A model generated the notes under the pieces. That model was not told the origin of the DNA. It searched no databases and was given only the letters and a program-made list of their open reading frames with translations. The position numbers and the translations under genes were made by a program. This document shows, in pieces, positions 25,070 to 33,596 of a DNA stretch of 64,000 nucleotides (the stretch's first letter is position 1; every line of letters begins with the position of its first letter). The stretch lies in assembly GCF_014648895.1 (NCBI RefSeq), contig NZ_BMRZ01000001.1, forward strand, positions 806,001-870,000. Reading direction: 5' to 3'. Source of the stretch: Streptomyces tanashiensis (GTDB lineage: Bacteria > Actinomycetota > Actinomycetes > Streptomycetales > Streptomycetaceae).

Positions 25070-26662
25070 TCACTCCCACTCGATGGTGCCCGGCGGCTTG
25101 CTCGTGACGTCGAGGACGACACGGTTCACGTCGGCGACCTCGTTGGTGATGCGGGTCGAGATCTTGGCGAGCACCTCGTACGGCAGGCGCGACCAGTCGG
25201 CCGTCATGGCGTCCTCGGAGGAGACGGGGCGCAGCACGATCGGGTGACCGTAGGTGCGGCCGTCGCCCTGGACGCCCACGGAGCGGACGTCGGCGAGCAG
25301 CACGACCGGGCACTGCCAGATCTCGCGGTCGAGACCGGCCGCAGTGAGCTCCTCGCGGGCGATGGCGTCGGCCTCGCGCAGCAGGTCCAGACGGTCCTTG
25401 GTGACCTCGCCGACGATGCGGATGCCGAGGCCGGGGCCGGGGAACGGCTGGCGCTGGACGATCTCCTCGGGCAGGCCGAGCTCCTGGCCGACCATCCGGA
25501 CCTCGTCCTTGAACAGCTGGCGCAGCGGCTCGACGAGCTCGAACTCGATGTCGTCGGGGAGGCCGCCCACGTTGTGGTGGGACTTGATGTTGGCGGTGCC
25601 GGTGCCGCCGCCGGACTCGACGATGTCCGGGTAGAGCGTGCCCTGGACGAGGAACGCGACCTCGGGGCCCTCCTCCTGGAGGATCTCCAGCTGCGCCTGC
25701 TCGAAGACGCGGATGAACTCGCGGCCGATGATCTTCCGCTTGGTCTCCGGGTCGGAGACGCCGGCGAGCGCGTCGAGGAAGCGCTCCTGCGCGTCGACGA
25801 CCTTCAGGTTGGCGCCGGTGGCGGCGACGAAGTCCTTCTCGACCTGCTCGGTCTCGCCCTTGCGCATCAGGCCGTGGTCGACGTAGACGCAGGTGAGCTG
25901 CGAGCCGATGGCCTTCTGCACGAGCGCGGCGGCCACGGCGGAGTCGACGCCGCCGGAGAGACCGCAGATGGCGCGCTTGCCGCCGACCTGGGCGCGGATG
26001 GCCGCGACCTGCTCCTCGATGACGTTGCCCGTGGTCCAGCTCGGCTCGATGCCGGCGCCGCGGTAGAGGAAGTGCTCGAGGATCTGCTGGCCGTGCGTGG
26101 AGTGCAGCACCTCGGGGTGGTACTGGACGCCGTACAGCTTCTTCTCGTCGTTCTCGAAGGCGGCGACCGGCACGACGTCCGTGGAGGCGGTGACGGTGAA
26201 GCCCTCGGGGGCGGCGGAGCAGGCGTCGCCGTGCGACATCCACACGGACTGCTCGACGGGGGTGCCCTCGAAGAGGGTGGAGCCGGCCTTGGAGACGTGC
26301 AGCGGGGTCCGGCCGTACTCGCGGGCGCCGGTGTTGTCGACGGTGCCACCGAGGGTCGTCGCCATCAGCTGGAAGCCGTAGCACATGCCGAAGACGGGGA
26401 CGCCCGCCTCGAACAGCGCGCGGTCGAGGCGCGGGGCGCCCTCGGCGTACACGGAGGACGGACCGCCGGAGAGGATGATCGCCTTCGGGTTCTTGGCCAG
26501 CATCTCGGCCACCGGCATGGTGGACGGGACGATCTCGCTGTAGACCCGCGCCTCACGGACGCGACGGGCGATGAGCTGGGCGTACTGGGCGCCGAAGTCG
26601 ACAACGAGGACTACGTCCGGGTTGGAGACGTCGGGCGCGGCAGCGGGAGTCGCTGATGACAC
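25070..26662 (-). CDS. guaA: GMP synthase (glutamine-hydrolysing)
   Basis: A 530-residue two-domain enzyme that makes GMP from XMP, ATP and glutamine. The N-terminal class I amidotransferase domain begins [21 protein letters not shown]; it has nucleophile Cys in [10 protein letters not shown] and the His/Glu pair in VQYHPEV. The ATP-pyrophosphatase domain has the P-loop [13 protein letters not shown], and the C-terminal dimerisation domain ends PPGTIEWE. The GTG start at 26662 gives the usual short actinobacterial extension. guaB and guaB3 lie about 17 kb away on the same strand, so this is not a gua operon. Confidence 0.97.
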   Translation of the reverse strand: MSSATPAAAPDVSNPDVVLVVDFGAQYAQLIARRVREARVYSEIVPSTMPVAEMLAKNPKAIILSGGPSSVYAEGAPRLDRALFEAGVPVFGMCYGFQLMATTLGGTVDNTGAREYGRTPLHVSKAGSTLFEGTPVEQSVWMSHGDACSAAPEGFTVTASTDVVPVAAFENDEKKLYGVQYHPEVLHSTHGQQILEHFLYRGAGIEPSWTTGNVIEEQVAAIRAQVGGKRAICGLSGGVDSAVAAALVQKAIGSQLTCVYVDHGLMRKGETEQVEKDFVAATGANLKVVDAQERFLDALAGVSDPETKRKIIGREFIRVFEQAQLEILQEEGPEVAFLVQGTLYPDIVESGGGTGTANIKSHHNVGGLPDDIEFELVEPLRQLFKDEVRMVGQELGLPEEIVQRQPFPGPGLGIRIVGEVTKDRLDLLREADAIAREELTAAGLDREIWQCPVVLLADVRSVGVQGDGRTYGHPIVLRPVSSEDAMTADWSRLPYEVLAKISTRITNEVADVNRVVLDVTSKPPGTIEWE

Positions 26663-26690
26663 TACGGCGGCCTTCCGGCGGTAGGAGAGG

Positions 26691-26723
26691 TTCCCCCGAA
26701 GGGGGGGCTATTTGTCGATTCTA
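26691..26723 (-). promoter_or_regulatory. Probable guaA promoter element and leader hairpin
   Basis: On the minus strand a -10-like TAGAAT lies at 26718-26723, about 56 nt upstream of the guaA GTG. Just downstream a short C-run/G-run hairpin closed by TTCG spans 26691-26706. No clear -35 was found. Confidence 0.4.
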
Positions 26724-26767
26724 CCGGCGCGGCGGTGTCGCTTTTCGTCTCACCATCCGAACCCGGG

Positions 26768-26798
26768 TTGTCCCCGGCTTCGGGAGGGGGTCCATACT
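26768..26798 (+). promoter_or_regulatory. Promoter of the chorismate-mutase leader transcript
   Basis: TTGTCC at 26768-26773 and CATACT at 26793-26798, separated by 19 bases. Transcription would start about seven bases after the -10, at or next to the leader ATG at 26805, so the leader peptide is likely translated from a leaderless end. Confidence 0.5.
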
Positions 26799-26804
26799 GG
26801 GGCC

Positions 26805-26876
26805 ATGCGCAAGCACTCGACCTTCCTCTTTACCTATGGCAACCGGCCCACCGGCTGCCATGGTCGTGCTGCTTGA
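26805..26876 (+). CDS. Phe/Tyr-containing leader peptide upstream of chorismate mutase
   Basis: A 23-residue open frame, MRKHSTFLFTYGNRPTGCHG followed by RAA and a stop. Within five codons it reads TTC-CTC-TTT-ACC-TAT, that is Phe, Leu, Phe, Thr, Tyr, including TTT and TAT, which are rare in Streptomyces genes. The frame begins where transcription is expected to start and ends 24 bases before a strong terminator hairpin (26901-26927). This is the arrangement of a ribosome-mediated attenuator responding to charged tRNA-Phe and tRNA-Tyr, the end products of the chorismate mutase pathway. Too short for routine gene callers. Not proven to be translated. Confidence 0.7.
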   Translation: MRKHSTFLFTYGNRPTGCHGRAA

Positions 26877-26900
26877 GCAACTGACAAGCGACTTCCCAGG

Positions 26901-26935
26901 CGCCCCGGGCCGACAAGGCCCGGGGCGTTCTGCTT
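26901..26935 (+). terminator. Attenuator terminator before chorismate mutase
   Basis: A perfect 11-bp stem (CGCCCCGGGCC at 26901-26911; loop GACAA; right arm 26917-26927) followed by the T-rich TTCTGCTTT. It lies between the leader peptide and the chorismate mutase. The segment CGGCCC at 26844-26849, inside the leader frame, can pair with GGGCCG at 26907-26912 and would form a competing antiterminator. Confidence 0.75.
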
Positions 26936-26986
26936 TCTCCGGGCCGTGTCGCTCCGGGGCATCCGACACCACGAGGAGCCCCACCC

Positions 26987-27280
26987 ATGACGACGAACAC
27001 CGCCACCACCGAGAAGACCGGCGCCCGCACCGACGAGGCGGCGGCGCTGATCGGTGGCGCCCGTGAGCGCATCGACTCGCTGGACGACCGGATCATCGGC
27101 CTCATCCAGGAGCGGATGGCCGTCTCCGCCGTCATCCAGGAGGCCCGGATCTCCTCCGGCGGCCGCCGGGTGAACCTGAACCGCGAGATGGAGGTCCTCG
27201 GTCACTACCGGGACGCCCTCGGCAAGCCGGGCACGGCGCTCGCGATGACGATGCTGGAGCTGTGCCGGGGCCGTATCTGA
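26987..27280 (+). CDS. Chorismate mutase (AroQ type)
   Basis: A 97-residue all-helical AroQ-class chorismate mutase, which converts chorismate to prephenate, the first committed step to Phe and Tyr. The N-terminal helix has AALIGGARERIDSLDDRIIGLIQERMAVSAVIQEAR with the active-site Arg and Lys/Arg positions of the class; R in INxxRxxID form appears as ARERIDSLD. No signal peptide, so it is the cytosolic biosynthetic type. GAGGAG precedes the ATG. It is expressed behind a leader peptide and terminator that look like a Phe/Tyr attenuator. Single-gene unit; prephenate dehydratase and dehydrogenase are not in the window. Confidence 0.92.
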   Translation: MTTNTATTEKTGARTDEAAALIGGARERIDSLDDRIIGLIQERMAVSAVIQEARISSGGRRVNLNREMEVLGHYRDALGKPGTALAMTMLELCRGRI

Positions 27281-27766
27281 GCGATGCCGGGGCCGCCTCC
27301 GAGCGATGCCTGGCCCCGTGTCCGGGCGGCCCGCGGGCCCCATGTCCGGGTGGCCCGCGGGCCGTGTCCGGGCGACGCGCCCGAGTGTGCTCCCGTACCC
27401 GAGTTCGGGACCGCTCTCACCCGTACGGCGCGTGACCGGCTCCCGCCGGGCTTCGTTGGTCCGGGTGTCCGTGCCAGCCAGGGGCGGGCCCGAAGAAACC
27501 ACGCGTGGCTTCGCTGGGGCGTGTGGCGTACCTCTCCGGTACGTCGTGGGACCTCGCACCAGCGCGCGTGACCGGACAGCAGGGGACAGCAGCCCGGTCA
27601 CCCAGAAAGGGCGGTCGGTCCCGGGGACGCCCGGGGCCGGCCGCAACCGGCCGATCTCCCGACCTTCCCGTCCCCCTGATCCCCCGCTCCCCTCCCCCTG
27701 CGGCGCAACCCCCCGGCGCCGCCCCGCTCGGCACCGCCGCTGCCCTGACACCGGTGCCGACCCCGA

Positions 27767-27809
27767 GGGCCCCGCGCCGCGACCGGAATCGCGAGCGCGG
27801 GGCCCTTTT
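27767..27809 (+). terminator. Intrinsic terminator, rightward
   Basis: GGGCCCCGCGC at 27767-27777 pairs with 27795-27805, an inner CGCGA/TCGCG extends the stem, and TTTT follows at 27806-27809. The T-tract gives it rightward polarity. The nearest rightward gene, chorismate mutase, ends almost 500 bp before it, so an unannotated transcript may end here. Confidence 0.75.
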
Positions 27810-27906
27810 CACGCCCGCACCACGCCCGCCCGACGCCCGCCCCGCGTCCGCCCCGCGTCCGCCGGACACCACGCACCACGCCCGCCCCACAGGCACCTCC
27901 CAGGAC

Positions 27907-27920
27907 GTGACGCGCGTCAC
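27907..27920. promoter_or_regulatory. Crp-type palindrome GTGACGC/GCGTCAC
   Basis: A perfect 14-bp palindrome that fits the Streptomyces Crp pattern GTG-N6-GNCAC. It lies about 55 bp upstream of a ribosome site and ATG (27974) that open no plausible gene. The pattern is short, so binding is only a suggestion. Confidence 0.4.
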
Positions 27921-27993
27921 ACGAAGATCCTGTGCAACCGCTACAACCAATCGCGGGGGCGGAGGGTCATCTATGCAGCAACACCAAAGCTGG

Positions 27994-28029
27994 AAGGGCG
28001 CTGCACTCGGAGGGGGGTGCAGCGCCCTT
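27994..28029. terminator. Terminator after the GMC oxidoreductase gene
   Basis: A perfect 13-bp stem: AAGGGCGCTGCAC (27994-28006) with its complement at 28017-28029, loop of ten bases, 16 bp beyond the GMC stop. A-rich on one side and TTTCC on the other, so it may work in both directions. Confidence 0.85.
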
Positions 28030-28044
28030 TCCATCGTTTCGGTG

Positions 28045-29856
28045 TCAGTCCTTCTTCGGCGGGACCGCCGGCATCCCCAGGAACGGCAGCCGCAGGGCAC
28101 CGAAGGCCTCGGACGGGACGGCGGGGGACTTCGGCTCGACCGCCGAGAGCCGTACGTACGCCTCTCCCTGCCGCGGGCGCGTGTCCTCCTCGCCCTTGTT
28201 CGGCCAGAAGGACATGGCGCGCTCCGCCTGGGCCGTGATCGTCAGGGACGGGTTGACGCCGAGGTTGGCGGAGACGGCCGCGCCGTCGACGACGGAGATC
28301 CCCGGGTGCCCGAAGAGCCGGTGGTACGGGTCGATGACGCCGGTGTCGGCGTCCGCGCCGATGGGGCAGCCGCCCAGGAAGTGCGCGGTGAGCGGGGTGC
28401 CCATGAGCTCGCCGATGTTGGAGCCGGCGAAGCCGTTGATCTCCTCGGCCATCAGGCGCGCGGCCCGGGTCGCGGCCTCGATCTGGGTGGGGTTGGGCGC
28501 GCCGTGCCCCTGGCGGGCGGTGAGCAGGCCCTTTCCGAGGCCGCCGGGCTTGCGGTAGGTGGTCAGGGAGTTGTCGAGGGACTGCATGACCAGGCCGATG
28601 ATGGTCCGCTCGGACCAGCGGCGGTTGGACAGCGAGCGGGCGGCGAGCGCGGGGTGCTTGACCAGTTCGAGGAGCCACTTGCGGACCCGGTGCGCGCCGT
28701 AGGGCACCTGGAGGACGGTCATGCCGCCCATGGAGTTGGATCCCTTGCCGTAGCGGACCGGCTCGATGTGGGTGTTGTCGTCCGGATGGATCGACGAGGT
28801 GATCGCGACGCCCTTGGTGAAGTCGACCCGGTCCTTGCCGTGGCGCTTGCGGTAGCGGCGGTCGGTGGTCTGCGAGCCGACCAGCGCTTCGGAGTTCGTG
28901 CGGGTCAGCTCACCGAGGCGGCCGGAGATGCGGGGCAGCAGCCCGGTGTCCTTCATCCGGTGGAGCAGGGTCTGGGTGCCGTACGTGCCGGCCGCGATCA
29001 CCACCCGGGGGGCGGTGAAGGTCCGGCCCGCGCCCTTCTTCCTGTTGTCGGTCGGGAGGGTCCTGACCGCGTAGCCGCCGCGCGAGTCCTCCGTGACGGC
29101 GACCACCGAGGTCATCGGGTGGACGACGGCGCCGGCCTTCTCGGCGAGGTAGAGGTAGTTCTCGTTGAGGGTGTTCTTGGCGCCGTGGCGGCAGCCGGTC
29201 ATGCACTCGCCGCACTCGGTGCAGGCCTTGCGGGAGGGGCCCGCGCCGCCGAAGAACGGGTCGGCCACCTCGCCGCCCGGCTTCGCCTTCGCCGTCCCGT
29301 CGCCGTCCTTCCCGTCTCCGAAGAAGACGCCGACCGGCGCCATGTGGAAGGTGTCGCCGATCCCCATCGCCTGGGCGGTGGCCTTCAGGTGGACGTCGGA
29401 GGGCGTCATCGTCGGGTTGAGGCGCACGCCCAGCATCCGCTTGGCCTGGTCGTAGTAGGGGCTGAGCTCTTCGCGCCAGTCCGTGATGTCCTTCCACTGC
29501 GGGTCGTCGAAGAACGGCGCCAGCGGCTCGTAGAGGGTGTTGGCGTAGTTGAGGGAGCCGCCGCCCACGCCGGCGCCCGCGAGCACCATGACGTTGCCGA
29601 GCAGGTGGATGCGCTGGATGCCGTAGAGGCCGAGGGCGGGGGCCCACAGGAAGTTCTTCAGGTCCCAGGAGTTCTTCGGCAGGGTCGCGCGGGTGTAGCG
29701 GCGCCCGGCCTCCAGGACGCCGACCCGGTAGCCCTTCTCGGTGAGGCGGAGGGCGGTGACCGAACCGCCGAAGCCGGAGCCGACGACGAGGACGTCGTAG
29801 TCGTACGCGGCGTCGTCCGCCTGCTCCTGATTTTGGGTAGGGGGTACCGCGGTCAT
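28045..29856 (-). CDS. GMC-type FAD oxidoreductase (cholesterol-oxidase-like, ChoD type)
   Basis: A 603-residue flavoenzyme. The FAD-binding beta-alpha-beta motif is DVLVVGSGFGGSVTALRL (about 20-37). VLAGAGVGGGSLNYAN and the C-terminal VDGAAVSANLGVNPSLTITAQAERA are GMC hallmarks. A Cys cluster ACTECGECMTGCRHGAKNT at about residues 205-223 resembles an iron-sulfur ligand set and sets this branch apart from secreted cholesterol oxidases; there is also no signal peptide. Mycobacterial ChoD has a similar sequence and also lies near gua genes. The substrate is unknown. ATG 29856 has GAGGAG upstream. The semialdehyde dehydrogenase gene ends 95 bp upstream on the same strand, suggesting an alcohol-to-acid pathway in one operon. 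Confidence 0.88.
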   Translation of the reverse strand: MTAVPPTQNQEQADDAAYDYDVLVVGSGFGGSVTALRLTEKGYRVGVLEAGRRYTRATLPKNSWDLKNFLWAPALGLYGIQRIHLLGNVMVLAGAGVGGGSLNYANTLYEPLAPFFDDPQWKDITDWREELSPYYDQAKRMLGVRLNPTMTPSDVHLKATAQAMGIGDTFHMAPVGVFFGDGKDGDGTAKAKPGGEVADPFFGGAGPSRKACTECGECMTGCRHGAKNTLNENYLYLAEKAGAVVHPMTSVVAVTEDSRGGYAVRTLPTDNRKKGAGRTFTAPRVVIAAGTYGTQTLLHRMKDTGLLPRISGRLGELTRTNSEALVGSQTTDRRYRKRHGKDRVDFTKGVAITSSIHPDDNTHIEPVRYGKGSNSMGGMTVLQVPYGAHRVRKWLLELVKHPALAARSLSNRRWSERTIIGLVMQSLDNSLTTYRKPGGLGKGLLTARQGHGAPNPTQIEAATRAARLMAEEINGFAGSNIGELMGTPLTAHFLGGCPIGADADTGVIDPYHRLFGHPGISVVDGAAVSANLGVNPSLTITAQAERAMSFWPNKGEEDTRPRQGEAYVRLSAVEPKSPAVPSEAFGALRLPFLGMPAVPPKKD

Positions 29857-29951
29857 GGCTCTCCTCGGACGAGACGGTGTGAAAAGGGAAGGACGTCGGC
29901 GCAGCCCCGGGCCTGCGTCACTGTCGGCGCGGGCCCGGGCCTTCGTCACCG

Positions 29952-31625
29952 TCAGCGCAGGCGCAGGGCCTTCATCGCCTTCAGGGACACGCTCATGAAG
30001 GCGGCGTACTTCTCGTCGTCCATCCCGAAGGAGGGCGCGAGCGGGATCAGCCGCTGCTGGGCGACGGTCTGCGCCTCGGTGTACTTGAGGATGCCCTCGG
30101 AGCCGTGGCGGCGGCCGAGCCCGGAGTCCTTCATGCCGCCCATCGGGGACTGGACGCTGCCGTAGGCCGGGGCGTATCCCTCGTTGATGTTGACGGTGCC
30201 GGTGCGCAGCCGGGCCGCGACGGCGTGGCCGCGGCGCGAGTCCTTCGTCCAGACGGAGGAGTTGAGGCCGTACGGGGTGCCGTTGGCGAGGTCGATGACC
30301 TCGTCCTCATCCGTGAAGCGGTAGACGGAGACGACCGGACCGAAGGTCTCCTCGGAGCAGACGGCCATCGGGGCCTCGACGCCGTCGAGGATGGTCGGCT
30401 CGAAGAAGAGGGGGCCGATGTCGGGGCGGGCGACGCCACCGGCGACGAGCGTGGCGCCCTTGGCGACGGCCTCCTCCACGTGCTTCGTGACGGTCTCCAG
30501 CTGTCGCTCGCCGACGAGGGAGCCCATGTCCGCCCCGTACGCGAGGGAGCTGCCGAGGCGCATGGCCTTGGTGCGGGCGGCGAAACGCTCCAGGAAGGCG
30601 TCGGCGACGGACTCGTGCACGTACAGCCGCTCGATGGAGATGCAGAGCTGTCCGGCGGAGGAGAAGCAGGCGCGGACGGCTCCGGCGGCGGCCTTCTCGA
30701 TGTCGGCGTCCTGGAGGACGAGCATCGCGTTCTTGCCGCCGAGTTCGAGGGAGACGCCGACGAGCCGGGCGGCGGCGCCCCGGGCCACCTCGCGGCCGGT
30801 GCGGGTGGAGCCGGTGAAGGAGACGTAGTCGGCGTGGGCGACGACCTCGGGGCCGACGACCGGGCCCTCGCCGAGGACGACCTGGAAGACCTCGGCGGGA
30901 AGGCCGGCCTCGATGAGCAGGTCGCGGGCCCAGAGCGCGGTGAGCGCGGTCTCCGTGTCGGGCTTCATGACGACGGCGTTGCCGGAGACGAAGGCGGGGA
31001 GCGCGTCGCCGACGGAGAGCTCCAGCGGGTAGTTCCAGGGGGCGATCTGGCCGACGACCCCGCGCGGCTGGCGCAGCTCGGTGACCTTGGTGAGGGTCGG
31101 CACGACGCCGGTGTGGCGCTTGGCGCGCAGGTAGGAGGAGGCCTTGCGGCCGTAGTGGCGGGCGGCGACGGCGACCGCCTGGACCTCCTCGTGGGCGTGC
31201 AGGCGGGCCTTGCCCGTCTCCAGCTGGATGAGGTCGAGGACCTCGGCCTGCCGCTGGAGGACGAGGTCGTGGAAGCGCAGGAGGACGGCGGCGCGGGTCC
31301 TGACCGGGGTGGCGGCCCAGGCGGCCTGGGCGGCACGCGCGCGCGTGAAGGCCTCGGCGACGTCCTCGGGGGTGGACTCGGGCAGGTCCGCCAGCTTCTC
31401 CCCGGTGAAGGGGGTGTGGTTGGCGGTCCGGCCGGAGCCGACGACACCGCGCGTGAGGCGCGCGACCAGCTCGGGCGTCACGACGTCGGCGGCGGTCCGC
31501 ACGCCGGCCGGCGCGGGCGCGACCGGGTTGGTCGCCCCGGCGGGGGCGGCCGGGCGGGCCGCCTCGGCGGTGGTGTCGGCGTCGGCGGGAACCGTGGGGG
31601 CGGCGGGGGCCTGCGAGTCCGTCAT
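29952..31625 (-). CDS. Succinate-semialdehyde dehydrogenase-like aldehyde dehydrogenase
   Basis: A 557-residue NAD(P)-dependent aldehyde dehydrogenase. IAPWNYPLELSVGDALPAFVSGNAVVMKPD is the cofactor-binding region, LELGGKNAM carries the catalytic Glu, and SSAGQLCISIER carries the nucleophile Cys. The closest general match is the succinate-semialdehyde dehydrogenase (GabD2) group; 'CISIER' is typical of it. The first 45 residues are an Ala/Pro-rich extension. Its product would feed succinate to the TCA cycle. It is followed by the GMC oxidoreductase gene on the same strand. Confidence 0.88.
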   Translation of the reverse strand: MTDSQAPAAPTVPADADTTAEAARPAAPAGATNPVAPAPAGVRTAADVVTPELVARLTRGVVGSGRTANHTPFTGEKLADLPESTPEDVAEAFTRARAAQAAWAATPVRTRAAVLLRFHDLVLQRQAEVLDLIQLETGKARLHAHEEVQAVAVAARHYGRKASSYLRAKRHTGVVPTLTKVTELRQPRGVVGQIAPWNYPLELSVGDALPAFVSGNAVVMKPDTETALTALWARDLLIEAGLPAEVFQVVLGEGPVVGPEVVAHADYVSFTGSTRTGREVARGAAARLVGVSLELGGKNAMLVLQDADIEKAAAGAVRACFSSAGQLCISIERLYVHESVADAFLERFAARTKAMRLGSSLAYGADMGSLVGERQLETVTKHVEEAVAKGATLVAGGVARPDIGPLFFEPTILDGVEAPMAVCSEETFGPVVSVYRFTDEDEVIDLANGTPYGLNSSVWTKDSRRGHAVAARLRTGTVNINEGYAPAYGSVQSPMGGMKDSGLGRRHGSEGILKYTEAQTVAQQRLIPLAPSFGMDDEKYAAFMSVSLKAMKALRLR

Positions 31626-31777
31626 GAGGGCGAGCGTAGGCCGCGTTCCGACCTTTGGGTACCCGTCGGTAACGCGTTTTCACCCTCTACACACACCACG
31701 CCAGCGATCACTGGCACATAAGTCCTGATCAGGGGCTTACGGCCGCCGGGGGCCGGGCGCGGAGATTTTTCCGCCCC

Positions 31778-33484
31778 TCAGTCCCCCGGCGCGCGCCAGT
31801 GCTGGAGGACGATGTCGAACTGCTCCCGGGTCCTCTCCCAGCTCGACTCCGGCGAGGACATGTAGATCGCGTACTCGGTGCCGTCGTCCTCGTAGTACAT
31901 CTGGTCGATCGCGTGCCGCGGTCCCGGGAAGGTCTCCTTCTCGGTCCAGGTGAACTCCCAGAGGCAGGAGCGGACCTGGTCGCGGTAGGTGGCCTGGGCG
32001 AGCTCGACCCGGTCGTAGTTCATGCGCTTCTTCAGGAGGCGCTCCAGGTCGATGGCGTGCATGCACGGGTTCTCGAAGTCGGGGTTCTTGTCGATGCTGA
32101 TCCGGATCCGGTGCTTGCCGTTGTCCGGGGTGTAGTCGATCTGGTCGCGCTCCGTCTGACGCTTCCAGCCGTTCGGCACGAGAAGGCTGAAGCCCGCCGG
32201 GTCCTCGACGCGGTGCCAGCCGGCCGGAATGCCGTCCCCGGCGCCCTTGGTGGCGGGGCCGGTCGCCGACGTGGTCCGTCCTCCGCCGCCACCGCCGGCA
32301 CGGTCGCCGCCCGCGTAGTTCATGGCGGCGAAGACGGCACCGCCGGCGACGACCCCGGCGAGCAGCGCGGCGAGCACGGCGGAGCGCCAGCGGCCACGGC
32401 CGGAGGGGGGCGGGGAGGAGGGGACCAGTGTGGAGTGCGCCCCCTGGGGCTGCTGGGCCGACTGGGGCCACCGCGCGGTGGCTTTCGGCGGCCCGCCCGC
32501 CAGGCTCTCCGTACCGGTACCGGTACCCGTACCCGACCCCGTGCCCGCACCGTCTCCCGCACGGCCCTCGTCGCCCTGGCCCGCCGTCGAGTCCAGGTCC
32601 TCCCTGGTCACGCGCTGGGTCGGCACGTAGGCCTGCGCCGCCGCCGGAGCACGCCCCTCCATCGCGTCGAGCAGCATCCGCTCGGCCTCGTCCGCGCGCG
32701 GCCGCTGCGCCGGGTCCTTGCGCAGCAGGGCCACGATGACGGAGGCCAGCGGCCCCGCCTTCTCCGGGTGCGGCGGCTCCTCGGCCACCACGGCCTGCAT
32801 GGTGCTGATCGGGGAGGTGCGGCGGAACGGCGAGGTGCCCTCCACCGCCGTGTAGAGCGTGGCGCCGAGGGACCAGAGGTCGGAGGCGGGACCCGGGTCG
32901 CCGCCCTGCACCCGCTCGGGCGCCAGATAGTCGATGGAGCCGACGATCTCGCCGGTCCGCGTGATCGTCGAGTCGCCCTCGATCGCCGCGATGCCGAAGT
33001 CGGTGATGAGGACCCGCCCGTCGCGCGCGAGCAGCACGTTGCCCGGCTTGACGTCCCGGTGCAGCACCCCGGCCGCGTGCGCGGCCCGCAGCGCGCCGAC
33101 GACGTGCAGCCCGATCCGGGCCGCCTCGCGGGGCTCGATCGTGCCGGCCTCCTTCGCCGCGTCGGCGAGCGAGGGCCCGTCGACGTACTGCATGACGATC
33201 CACGGCCGGTTGTCGTGCTCCAGGACGTCGTGGACGGTCACCACACCCGGGTGCGTGATCCGCGCGGCGGCCCGCGCCTCCTTCTGCGTACGGGCGTGCA
33301 GCACGAGCCGGTCGGCCTCGGCCACGAACCGGCCCGCCGTCAACTCCTTCACCGCCACCACGCGGTGCAACACCTCGTCGTGCGCGCGCCAGACCTTGCC
33401 CATGCCGCCGCGTCCGATGGACTCGCCCAGCCGGTAGCGACCGGCGAGCAGCAGCCCCGCCCCTGTGCTCTGAGAATGTTCCAC
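31778..33484 (-). CDS. Membrane Ser/Thr protein kinase with extracellular domain (kinase 1)
   Basis: A 568-residue PknB-type receptor kinase. The kinase domain is complete: GRGGMGKVW, Lys46 in VAVKEL, LHRDVKPGN (141-149), TDFG (161-164) and APE (188-190). After a Gly/Thr linker there is one membrane helix (about 368-388) and an external domain of about 170 residues beginning AGWHRVEDPAGFSLLVPNGWKR. The same type of external domain follows the helix in the next two genes. GTG start at 33484. It is the last of three kinase-like genes on this strand. Confidence 0.92.
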   Translation of the reverse strand: MEHSQSTGAGLLLAGRYRLGESIGRGGMGKVWRAHDEVLHRVVAVKELTAGRFVAEADRLVLHARTQKEARAAARITHPGVVTVHDVLEHDNRPWIVMQYVDGPSLADAAKEAGTIEPREAARIGLHVVGALRAAHAAGVLHRDVKPGNVLLARDGRVLITDFGIAAIEGDSTITRTGEIVGSIDYLAPERVQGGDPGPASDLWSLGATLYTAVEGTSPFRRTSPISTMQAVVAEEPPHPEKAGPLASVIVALLRKDPAQRPRADEAERMLLDAMEGRAPAAAQAYVPTQRVTREDLDSTAGQGDEGRAGDGAGTGSGTGTGTGTESLAGGPPKATARWPQSAQQPQGAHSTLVPSSPPPSGRGRWRSAVLAALLAGVVAGGAVFAAMNYAGGDRAGGGGGGRTTSATGPATKGAGDGIPAGWHRVEDPAGFSLLVPNGWKRQTERDQIDYTPDNGKHRIRISIDKNPDFENPCMHAIDLERLLKKRMNYDRVELAQATYRDQVRSCLWEFTWTEKETFPGPRHAIDQMYYEDDGTEYAIYMSSPESSWERTREQFDIVLQHWRAPGD

Positions 33485-33596
33485 TTGCCCCCGCCCGTTC
33501 CTTCTGATGCAAGGTTACGGAGGGGGGGACGGGCGACGGAACCTCGGGGCGGTCATAGGAACAGCACTGTGACCGGGGGCCGGTGGGACTTACGTA

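Larger units (their letters stand above)
27281..28044. other. 764-bp gene-free region, chorismate mutase / GMC oxidoreductase
   Basis: No convincing gene. Contents, left to right: GC-rich degenerate repeats of CGGGCGGCCCGCGGGCC type (27320-27380); an 8-bp inverted repeat GTGACCGG/CCGGTCAC (27568-27601); a terminator hairpin with T-tract (27767-27809); a GTG-N6-GTCAC palindrome (27907-27920); a ribosome-site/ATG pair (GGAGGGTCATCTATG, 27962-27976) not followed by a plausible protein; and the terminator of the GMC gene (27994-28029). It looks like a relic of a lost rightward gene or a site for a small RNA. Confidence 0.55.

Noticed and set aside
26879..26887. TTGTCAGTT on the minus strand as another PafBC motif
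   Set aside because: The ninth base mismatches and no TANNNT follows eight bases later; it lies within the attenuator leader.
27505..28044. Protein starting MQQHQSWKGAA at 27974 behind a good ribosome site
   Set aside because: The frame runs on antisense through the GMC gene with no domain, and a terminator lies within its first 20 codons.
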